Positions 38,226 through 45,426 of a stretch of DNA of 51,158 bases are shown in pieces. Source of the DNA: Sphingomonas sp. GM_Shp_1 (GTDB lineage: Bacteria > Pseudomonadota > Alphaproteobacteria > Sphingomonadales > Sphingomonadaceae); contig NZ_JALNUR010000024.1 of the NCBI RefSeq assembly GCF_026540895.1, positions 1 through 51,158 of the forward strand, written 5' to 3'. The notes under the pieces are model-generated. The model saw only the letters and a list, made by a program, of their open reading frames with translations. It was not told the DNA's origin and searched no databases. How positions within the stretch are numbered: the first letter of the stretch is position 1; each line of letters starts with the position of its first letter. A program made the position numbers and the translations under genes.

Positions 38226-39383
38226 TCAGGCCGCCTTGGCGGTGGCGTAGGCCCAGTCGAGCCAGGGGCCGAGCGCCTCGATATCGGCGGTCTCGACCGT
38301 GGCGCCGCACCAGATGCGCAGGCCGGCTGGCGCGTCGCGATACCCCGCCACGTCATAGGCCGCGCCTTCGGCTTCGAGCAGCGAGGCCATCTTCTTGATC
38401 AGCGCCTCGTCCGCGCCCTCGACCGTCAGGCAGACGCTGGTGGTCGAGCGGATCGCCGGATCGGCGGCGAGGTGGCCGAGCCAGTCGCGCTCCTCGACGA
38501 TCTTGTTCAGCGCCGCCGCATTGGCGTCCGAGCGCTTGACCAGCGCCTTCGCGCCGCCCAGCCCCTTGGCCCATTCCAGCGCGAAGATCGCGTCCTCGAC
38601 GGCGAGCATCGAGGGGGTATTGATCGTCTCGCCCTTGAACACGCCCTCGGCCAGCTTGCCCTTCGACACCAGGCGGAAGACCTTGGGCAGCGGCCAGGCG
38701 GGGGTGTAGGTTTCGAGGCGTTCGACCGCGCGCGGGCCCAGGATCAGGACGCCGTGCGCGCCCTCGCCGCCCAGCACCTTCTGCCACGAGAAGGTCGCGA
38801 CATCGATCTTGTCCCAGGGCAGGTCATAGGCGAACACCGCGCTGGTCGCATCGGCGAAGGACAGCCCCTCGCGGTCGTCGGCGATCCAGTCGCCGTTCGG
38901 CACACGAACGCCCGAGGTGGTGCCGTTCCAGGTGAAGAGCACGTCGTTCGACCAGTCGACCGCGTTCAGGTCCGCGATCTGGCCGTAATCGGCGCGCAGG
39001 ACGGTCGGCTCGAGCTTCAGTTGCTTGACCGCATCGGTCACCCAGCCCTCGCCGAAGCTTTCCCAGGCCAGCGTGGTGACGGGACGGGCACCCAGCATGG
39101 TCCACATCGCCATCTCGAACGCGCCGGTGTCGGAGCCGGGGACGATGCCGATGCGATGGGTGTCGGGAAGCTTCAGCAGCTCACGCATCAGGTCGATGCA
39201 ATATTGCAGCCGCTGCTTGCCCAGCTTCGAGCGATGCGAACGGCCGAGGCTGTCCGTCGCGAGCTTGGCCGCATCCCAACCGGGAGGCTTGGCGCAGGGA
39301 CCGCTGGAAAAATAGGTACGCGCCGGTTTGGTGGCGGGCTTCGCAGGCGCAAGAGTGGCGTCGGCGGCAATCACTTCAGTCAT
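38226..39383 (-). CDS. serC: phosphoserine aminotransferase
   Basis: SerC converts 3-phosphohydroxypyruvate to phosphoserine with glutamate. The 385-residue product is the alphaproteobacterial type. The PLP lysine is K202 in SWQKVLGGEGAHG, and the block YFSSGPCAKPPGW near the N-terminus and GRSHRSKLGKQRL are typical. It starts at 39383 after a GAGGAG ribosome site lying in a small hairpin. It heads the serC-serA pair. Confidence 0.96.
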   Translation of the reverse strand: MTEVIAADATLAPAKPATKPARTYFSSGPCAKPPGWDAAKLATDSLGRSHRSKLGKQRLQYCIDLMRELLKLPDTHRIGIVPGSDTGAFEMAMWTMLGARPVTTLAWESFGEGWVTDAVKQLKLEPTVLRADYGQIADLNAVDWSNDVLFTWNGTTSGVRVPNGDWIADDREGLSFADATSAVFAYDLPWDKIDVATFSWQKVLGGEGAHGVLILGPRAVERLETYTPAWPLPKVFRLVSKGKLAEGVFKGETINTPSMLAVEDAIFALEWAKGLGGAKALVKRSDANAAALNKIVEERDWLGHLAADPAIRSTTSVCLTVEGADEALIKKMASLLEAEGAAYDVAGYRDAPAGLRIWCGATVETADIEALGPWLDWAYATAKAA

Positions 39384-39480
39384 TTAAGACTCTCCTCACA
39401 GAGAGCACGCGCGGCGTTGGGACCGCGTGGCCCGTCGACGGCCCTAGCGGTGTCGATCGATGATGACAACCACAATCGTC
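39384..39480 (-). ncRNA. candidate serC leader RNA
   Basis: The leader of the serC-serA operon, read on the minus strand, contains CCGTCGACGG as a 10-base palindrome (about 39431-39442) and, right before the ATG, CTCTC-TGTGAG-GAGAG, which would pair the ribosome site with an upstream arm. A conserved structured RNA called the serC motif is known in alphaproteobacteria in exactly this place, ahead of serC-serA. I infer identity from location and structure and have not aligned it to the published model. Confidence 0.45.
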
Positions 39481-39679
39481 GCGACGCAATTATGCATCCG
39501 TGAGCGCACGCCTCAGGGAATTTCAGAGGCGCGAGCCATCCCCCTGATTGCGAGGCTATTTCCCGACCATGGCAGGCAGTTCGCTCCATCGCCGGATAGG
39601 CGGCGGAGCATGTCGCAAGCACGGCTCCGCATGACGGATCGGGGCTGACAAATGCGAAGCGGCAGCGGAAAGAAGGGCA

Positions 39680-40342
39680 ATGGTGCGCGTTCCCTTTCCA
39701 CTGATCGTCCCGATTCTCGGCATGGTCCTCCTGTCCGCCTGTGGCCGGACCGACCGGCCCAGCCAGCCCGCCTCGCGCCCCGAACCCTATCGCCCGCCGA
39801 TACGCAAAACGGCGCAGTGCGAGGCCGATCTGCGGCGCGAGGGAGTCGCCTATCGCCGCCTGCCCGACAAGGAACTGGGGCCCGGCTGCGGCCTCTATGG
39901 CGCGGTGCAACTGACCGATATCGGGGTGCCCGTCACCGGCGTCACGGCGATGCGATGCGGCAATGCCCGGGCCTTTGCCGGGTGGATCAGGAACGCCGTC
40001 GCTCCTGCCGCGTGGCAGATACTGGGTTCGCCACTGGTCAAGGTCGAGGGGATGGGCAGCTATGCCTGTCGCAACATCGTCGGCACCACGCGGATGGGCG
40101 ACCGGCGGTCGGGCCATGCGCTGGCCAATGCGGTCGATGTCGGCGGCTTCGTGCTGAAGGACGGGCGGCGGATCACGCTGCTGAACGACTGGCATTCGAG
40201 CGATCCGCAGGTCCGGCAATTCTGGACGACCATCCGCGCCTCGGCCTGTCGGCGCTTCGGCACGGTGCTGACCCCCGATTACAATGCCGCGCACCGCAAC
40301 CACCTGCACCTGGAGGACGATAACGCGCGTTTTTGCCGGTAG
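39680..40342 (+). CDS. extensin-like family lipoprotein
   Basis: A 220-residue protein with a lipoprotein signal (LLSAC, C21), a short Pro-rich linker and an extensin-like C-terminal domain as found in many alphaproteobacteria. The blocks RRSGHALANAVDVGGF and HRNHLHLE supply the conserved Asp and His residues of this D-Ala-D-Ala-peptidase-like metal-binding fold. It is predicted to sit in the periplasm on the membrane and may act on peptidoglycan. The start is ATG 39680 or GTG 39683, both after GAAGGG. Between 39481 and 39679 I see only two weak hairpins and no gene. Confidence 0.88.
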   Translation: MVRVPFPLIVPILGMVLLSACGRTDRPSQPASRPEPYRPPIRKTAQCEADLRREGVAYRRLPDKELGPGCGLYGAVQLTDIGVPVTGVTAMRCGNARAFAGWIRNAVAPAAWQILGSPLVKVEGMGSYACRNIVGTTRMGDRRSGHALANAVDVGGFVLKDGRRITLLNDWHSSDPQVRQFWTTIRASACRRFGTVLTPDYNAAHRNHLHLEDDNARFCR

Positions 40343-40375
40343 CGCGGGGCCATGCGATCCCCTACATCATCCGAA

Positions 40376-41263
40376 ATGACCGATAAGACCCAAGTACCGA
40401 ACCGCGTCTTCCCCAATGCCAGCCAGGACGCCGAGAGCGCCAAGACGATCGTCTCGACGCCCCAGACCGAAAGCCCCGCCTATACGCTGGCCTTTCAGGA
40501 CATGGACTTCCTGCTGCGCGAAGACCTTCGCCCCGTCCGTTTCCAGCTGGAGCTGCTGAAGGCGCAGTTGCTGCTCGAAGAGGCCAAGATCGCCTCGACC
40601 TTCGTCTTCTATGGCTCGGCCCGCATCCCGGAGCCCGCCAAGGCCGAGGCGCTGCTGGCGCTGGCGCATGACGACAAGTCGCGCAAGATCGCCAAGAATC
40701 TCGTCGCCAAGAGCAAATATTACGACATCGCGCGCGAACTGGCGCAGATCACCAGCCGCCTGCCCCGCGACGATCGCGGCATGCGGCAATTCGTGGTGTG
40801 CTCGGGCGGCGGCCCGTCGATCATGGAGGCCGCCAATCGCGGCGCACATGACGTCGGCGCCGAGTCGGTGGGGCTGAACATCGTCCTGCCGCACGAACAG
40901 GCCCCCAACCCCTATGTCACGCCCTCGCTGTCGCTCCAGTTCCACTATTTCGCGCTGCGCAAGATGCACTTCCTGCTGCACGCCCGCGCACTCGCGGCCT
41001 TCCCCGGTGGGTTCGGCACGTTCGACGAGCTGTTCGAGCTGCTGACCCTGATCCAGACGGGCAAGATTCAGCCTATCCCGGTGCTGCTCTTCGGCCGCGC
41101 CTTTTGGGAACGGGTCGTCAATTTCGAGGCTTTGGTCGAGGAAGGCGTGGTGTCCGAGCGCGACCTCGGCATCTTCACCTATGTCGAAACCGCCGAAGAG
41201 GCCTGGGACGTGGTCCGCAACTTCTATGAGGAGCGCGCCCGCAAGGAAGCCGAACAGGCCTGA
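40376..41263 (+). CDS. LOG family (TIGR00730-like) Rossmann protein
   Basis: A 295-residue protein of the LOG family, whose characterised members are cytokinin-riboside 5'-monophosphate or nucleotide phosphoribohydrolases. The hallmark PGGFGTFDE and the upstream SGGGPSIMEAANRGA block are both present. It carries an N-terminal extension of about 75 residues compared with short LOG proteins and belongs to the long bacterial subgroup of unknown substrate. Start is either ATG 40352 or 40376; I prefer 40376. A strong terminator follows at 41284. Confidence 0.9.
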   Translation: MTDKTQVPNRVFPNASQDAESAKTIVSTPQTESPAYTLAFQDMDFLLREDLRPVRFQLELLKAQLLLEEAKIASTFVFYGSARIPEPAKAEALLALAHDDKSRKIAKNLVAKSKYYDIARELAQITSRLPRDDRGMRQFVVCSGGGPSIMEAANRGAHDVGAESVGLNIVLPHEQAPNPYVTPSLSLQFHYFALRKMHFLLHARALAAFPGGFGTFDELFELLTLIQTGKIQPIPVLLFGRAFWERVVNFEALVEEGVVSERDLGIFTYVETAEEAWDVVRNFYEERARKEAEQA

Positions 41264-41283
41264 TCGCCCTCATCCCCGGATGG

Positions 41284-41322
41284 AAAAAGGCCGCCCTCGC
41301 AAGAAAGGCGGCCTTTTTGTTT
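41284..41322 (+). terminator. rho-independent terminator of the LOG gene
   Basis: A 12-bp stem, AAAAAGGCCGCC (41284-41295) with GGCGGCCTTTTT (41307-41318), 11-base loop, followed by GTTTT. Confidence 0.92.
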
Positions 41323-41347
41323 TAGGTCGAATTAAAATCCCCATCGA

Positions 41348-41584
41348 TTCTTCTTTCCCTCTCCCCTGGACAGGGGAGAGGGTTAGCGGAGCTTGCCAGC
41401 CTGCTGGCTAGCGCAGCTTGGGTGAGGGGTCGAGCGAGCCACAGGCTCGCGCGCGCGCTTGCGCGAGCGCAACACCCCTCACCCAGCTCCGACTAAGCCT
41501 TTGCTTTCGCAAAGCCTAAGTCTGCGCAACCCTCTCCCCTCGAAGAGGGGGCGAGGGAAGAAACAGCTCTACCGAATGTCGATC
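41348..41584 (+). repeat. family B intergenic repeat (copy B2)
   Basis: Nearly the same sequence as 6133-6337, in the same orientation, from CCCTCTCCCCTGGACAGG to GAATGTCGATC, with an extra stretch of about 20 bases (CCAGCCTGCTGGCTAGCGCA) inside. With the terminator it accounts for the 325-base gap between the convergent LOG and GH51 genes. Confidence 0.82.
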
Positions 41585-41588
41585 CACC

Positions 41589-43208
41589 CTAACGCAGCGT
41601 GACCATCGTCACCGACCGGGCGGGAACCGTCAGCGACAGGGTGTCGCCCGCGATCGCCACGCCGGACAGATCACGCGGGACGAAGGGATCGGGTGCGTCG
41701 AACCGGATGCGCGTGTCGATCCGCTCCGCCGTCACCGTGCGGGCGCTGGCACTCCGCCCCTGCATCCCGGTCAGCACCGCACGGACGGGCGCAGGCCGCA
41801 CGGGATCGAGATTCACGATCGACAGGTGCACCACGCCACCCGCATCGCGCGAGGCCGAGGCGCTGAGCGTCGGCAGCCGGGTCTGGCCCTCGACATAATC
41901 AGGCGTCGCGACATCGACAGGGATCAGCGTCGCGCCCTGATGCACCTTGTACAGATCGAAGACATGCCAGGTCGGCGTGACCACCATGTCCTTGCCGCGC
42001 GTCAGGACCAGCGACTGGATGACGTTCACCATCTGCGCCAGATTCGCCATGCGGACACGGTCGGCATGGCGGTTGAAGATGTTGAGGCTAAGCCCCGCGA
42101 TCACCGCGTCGCGGGTCGTGCTTTCCAGATAGAGCGCCGAGGGTGCGCCCTTTTCGCTGTCGAACCAGGCACCCCATTCGTCGACGACGAGCGCGACCTT
42201 CTTGTCGGGGTCATAGCGGTCCATGATCGCCGAATGGCGGGCGACGATCTCATCGGTCAGGTTGGCACGCGCCAGCGCCCTGGCCCAGTCGGCCTGAGTA
42301 AAATCGACATTGCGCCCCTTGGCGTACCAGTCATTGCCCGTGAAAGTATAGAAGTGGAGCGACAGACCCCACATCAACGGGTTGCGGTCGATATAGGCGA
42401 GCGGCGTCGGGTCGGGACGCCACATCATCGCCCCCGCCATCAGCTTTTCGGTCCAGTCATAGTCGTCGGTATCCGCGCCGACCGCGATCAGTCGGGCCTT
42501 GGGACCGGAGAAGCTGCGGACGTTGGAGACATATTGCCGGAACTGCGCGACATAGGTCTCCGCGGTCATATTGCCGCCGCAGCCCCAGCTTTCATTGCCG
42601 ATACCGACATAGGGGACCGACCATGGCGCGGCATGGCCGTTCGCCTCTCGCTCCGCGCCGGGGGTGCTCTCGGGCGGCGCGGTCATGTAGCGCATCCACT
42701 CGTCCGCCTCGCGCACGCTGCCCGAACCGACATTGATCGAGACGAAGGGCTGGGCGCCGATCTGCTCGAGGAAATCCATATATTCGTGGGTGCCGAAGGC
42801 ATTGCGGTCCGGCTCGTTGCCCCAGGCCGCGTTGATCCCGCGCGGGCGCTTGCCATAGGGACCGATCCCGTCGCGCCAGTGATAACCGTCGGCGAAGCAC
42901 CCGCCCGGCCAGCGCACCGCCGGGACCTTCACCTCGCGCAGCGCCGCCACCACATCCTTGCGGATACCGCGCGTGTTGGGGATGGGAGAATCGGGCCCGA
43001 CCCAGATGCCTTCATAGATGCCGCGCCCGAGCTGCTCGGCGAACTGGCCATAGATTTCAGGGGCGATCCGGGGACCGGGCTGGTCGACATGCAGCAATAG
43101 AGTCGAGGGAGCCGCCTGCTCCTGCGCCAGCGCAGGGGCCGACAGGATCGTCAATAGCGCCGTTGCCCCACCCAACACACGCAGGGCCGTCTGTCTCAAT
43201 CGCGTCAT
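41589..43208 (-). CDS. secreted GH51 alpha-L-arabinofuranosidase
   Basis: A 539-residue glycoside hydrolase with a signal peptide (1 to about 28, ending ALA/Q), a TIM-barrel and a C-terminal beta-sandwich. The acid/base E206 lies in GIGNESWG and the nucleophile E344 in VVDEWGAWF, both as expected for family 51. It would remove terminal arabinofuranose from arabinan or arabinoxylan fragments in the periplasm. It stands alone here, without a transporter or TonB receptor. A perfect palindrome lies 25 bases upstream of its start. Confidence 0.93.
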   Translation of the reverse strand: MTRLRQTALRVLGGATALLTILSAPALAQEQAAPSTLLLHVDQPGPRIAPEIYGQFAEQLGRGIYEGIWVGPDSPIPNTRGIRKDVVAALREVKVPAVRWPGGCFADGYHWRDGIGPYGKRPRGINAAWGNEPDRNAFGTHEYMDFLEQIGAQPFVSINVGSGSVREADEWMRYMTAPPESTPGAEREANGHAAPWSVPYVGIGNESWGCGGNMTAETYVAQFRQYVSNVRSFSGPKARLIAVGADTDDYDWTEKLMAGAMMWRPDPTPLAYIDRNPLMWGLSLHFYTFTGNDWYAKGRNVDFTQADWARALARANLTDEIVARHSAIMDRYDPDKKVALVVDEWGAWFDSEKGAPSALYLESTTRDAVIAGLSLNIFNRHADRVRMANLAQMVNVIQSLVLTRGKDMVVTPTWHVFDLYKVHQGATLIPVDVATPDYVEGQTRLPTLSASASRDAGGVVHLSIVNLDPVRPAPVRAVLTGMQGRSASARTVTAERIDTRIRFDAPDPFVPRDLSGVAIAGDTLSLTVPARSVTMVTLR

Positions 43209-43232
43209 CCCACTCCCCTTATGATCGTTATT

Positions 43233-43251
43233 TGCCGGACATTATCCGGCA
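43233..43251. promoter_or_regulatory. operator-like palindrome upstream of the GH51 gene
   Basis: TGCCGGA-CATTA-TCCGGCA, a perfect 7-bp inverted repeat with a 5-bp centre, 25 bases from the start codon at 43208. Its size and position fit a repressor or activator site for a sugar-responsive regulator. No regulator gene is nearby. Confidence 0.5.
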
Positions 43252-43285
43252 TTTTCGACGGAGGGCAAATCGGACGGACAAAGAA

Positions 43286-43314
43286 AAAGGGCCGGACGTT
43301 TCCGCCCGGCCCCT
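43286..43314 (-). terminator. probable terminator of typA
   Basis: Read on the minus strand after the typA stop: a GGGCCGG/CCGGCCC stem with one extra C opposite, loop about 10 bases, then CCCTTTTTCTTTG. The stem is less perfect than those at 33372 and 41284. Confidence 0.65.
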
Positions 43315-43334
43315 TCCCTGTTCGCGTGTTCCGC

Positions 43335-45176
43335 TTACGCCGCCTTCGACCGCGCGGCGCGCTTGCGCTCGTTCGGGTCGAGGAAGCGCTTGCGCAGACG
43401 GATCGACTTCGGGGTCACTTCGACCATCTCGTCGTCGTCGATATAGGCGATCGCCTGTTCCAGCGTCATCTTCTTTGGCGGGGTCAGGCGAATGGCATCG
43501 TCCTTGCCGCCGCTCGCGCGGAAGTTCGTCAGCTGCTTCGCCTTCATCGGGTTGACCTCGAGGTCATCCGTCTTGGCATTCTCGCCGATGATCATGCCCT
43601 CATAGAGCGCCTCGCCGTGGCCGACGAACAGGATGCCGCGCTCTTCGAGCGGACCCAGCGCATAGCCCTGTGCTTCGCCAGCGCCATTCGAGATCAGAAC
43701 GCCGTTCTTGCGGCCTTCGATCTTGCCCTTGTGGGGGCCATAGCGCTCGAACAGGCGGTTCATGATGCCGGTGCCGCGCGTGTCCGACAGGAACTCGCCA
43801 TGATAACCGATCATGCCGCGCGACGGCGCGGAGAAGGTGATGCGGGTCTTGCCGCCGCCCGAGGGACGCATGTCGGTCATCTCGGCCTTGCGCAGGTTCA
43901 TCTTCTCGACGACCGTGCCCGAATATTCCTCGTCCACGTCGATGATGACGGTTTCGTACGGCTCGGTCTTGTTGCCGTTCTCGTCGGTGCCGAACAGCAC
44001 GCGCGGGCGGCTGATGCCCAGCTCGAAGCCTTCGCGGCGCATCGTTTCGATCAGAACGCCCAGCTGGAGTTCGCCGCGACCGGCAACCTCGAAGCTGTCG
44101 CGGTCGTCGCTCTCGGTGACCTTCACCGCGACGTTCGATTCCGCTTCGCGCATCAGGCGGTCGCGGATCATGCGGCTGGTCACCTTGGTGCCCTCACGGC
44201 CCGCCATCGGCGAGTCGTTGACCGCGAAACGCATCGACAGCGTCGGCGGATCGATCGGCTGCGCCTGGAGCGGCACGGTGACGCTGGTGTCGGCGATGGT
44301 GTTCGCCACAGTGGCGACCGCCAGACCGGCGAGCGAGATGATGTCGCCCGCCTTGGCTTCCTCGACCGGCACACGGTCCAGACCGCGGAAGGACAGGATC
44401 TTCGACGCGCGGCCGGTTTCGATGACATTGCCATCGGCGTCGAGCGCGTGGATCGCCTGGTTCAGCTTGACCGTGCCCGAGTTGACGCGGCCGGTCAGGA
44501 TGCGACCGAGGAAGTTGTCGCGGTCGAGCAGCGTCACCAGGAAGGTGAAGGGCACGTCCTCCACTTCCACCTTCGGGGCGGGAACATGGTTCACGATCGT
44601 CTCGAACATCGGGATCAGCGTGCCTTCGCGCGCGTCCATGTCGGTCGACGCATAGCCGTTGCGGCCCGAGGCGTAGAGGACGGGGAAGTCGAGCTGCTCG
44701 TCATTCGCGTCGAGCGAGACGAACAGGTCGAACACTTCGTCCAGCACTTCCTGGATACGCGCGTCGGCGCGGTCGACCTTGTTGACGACGACGATGGGCT
44801 TCAGGCCCAGCGCCAGCGCCTTGCCGGTCACGAACTTCGTCTGCGGCATCGCGCCTTCCGACGAATCGACCAGCAGGACGACGCCGTCGACCATCGACAG
44901 GATGCGCTCCACCTCGCCGCCGAAATCGGCGTGGCCGGGGGTGTCGACGATGTTGATGCGGATCGACTCGTCGCTGCCCGGCGGAGTCCAGTCGACCGAG
45001 GTCGGCTTGGCGAGAATGGTGATCCCGCGCTCCTTTTCCAAGTCGTTGGAGTCCATCGCGCGTTCTTCGACACGCTGGTTGTCGCGGAAGGTGCCCGACT
45101 GGCGGAACAGCTGATCAACCAGGGTCGTCTTGCCATGGTCGACGTGCGCGATGATCGCCACGTTGCGGAGGCTCAT
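43335..45176 (-). CDS. typA: ribosome-associated GTPase TypA/BipA
   Basis: A 613-residue translational GTPase that binds the ribosome under stress or cold and aids assembly. The G motifs are AHVDHGKTT (from residue 10), DTPGHADFGGEVER and NKVDR. Domains II, III and V and the specific C-terminal domain with RASGGKDDAIRLTPP are complete. The ATG at 45176 removes 30 unlikely upstream residues. The antisense strand carries a very long open frame here, a composition effect. Confidence 0.97.
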   Translation of the reverse strand: MSLRNVAIIAHVDHGKTTLVDQLFRQSGTFRDNQRVEERAMDSNDLEKERGITILAKPTSVDWTPPGSDESIRINIVDTPGHADFGGEVERILSMVDGVVLLVDSSEGAMPQTKFVTGKALALGLKPIVVVNKVDRADARIQEVLDEVFDLFVSLDANDEQLDFPVLYASGRNGYASTDMDAREGTLIPMFETIVNHVPAPKVEVEDVPFTFLVTLLDRDNFLGRILTGRVNSGTVKLNQAIHALDADGNVIETGRASKILSFRGLDRVPVEEAKAGDIISLAGLAVATVANTIADTSVTVPLQAQPIDPPTLSMRFAVNDSPMAGREGTKVTSRMIRDRLMREAESNVAVKVTESDDRDSFEVAGRGELQLGVLIETMRREGFELGISRPRVLFGTDENGNKTEPYETVIIDVDEEYSGTVVEKMNLRKAEMTDMRPSGGGKTRITFSAPSRGMIGYHGEFLSDTRGTGIMNRLFERYGPHKGKIEGRKNGVLISNGAGEAQGYALGPLEERGILFVGHGEALYEGMIIGENAKTDDLEVNPMKAKQLTNFRASGGKDDAIRLTPPKKMTLEQAIAYIDDDEMVEVTPKSIRLRKRFLDPNERKRAARSKAA

Positions 45177-45306
45177 GCAAATTTCTCTTGTTCGGAGGGT
45201 ATGTCGCCGGGGCCCATAGCCGAAATGCGGCGCGAGCGAAAGGGCGGCGCGGATTTTGCGGCGCACAAAGCTTGTTCAGGGCGAAAACGTGCAGCCGGAC
45301 ACCTTG

Positions 45307-45426
45307 TTCCTCCCCTGTAAGGGGAGGCGGCAGCCCGCAGGGCTGACCGAGGGGAATCACGGCCGGCGGGGACACGCCTCCACCATCCTTCGGATGGTCC
45401 CCCTCCCCTTGGCAAGGGGAGGAATT
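45307..45426. repeat. family A palindromic repeat (copy A5)
   Basis: Hairpins CCTCCCCTGTAAGGGGAGG and CCTCCCCTTGGCAAGGGGAGG bound it, with AGCCCGCAGGGCT and ACCATCCTTCGGATGGT inside. It abuts the stop of the second M16 gene and precedes typA. Confidence 0.78.

Noticed and set aside
43221..45320. 699-codon plus-strand frame opposite typA
   Set aside because: An antisense composition artefact; typA is unambiguous.
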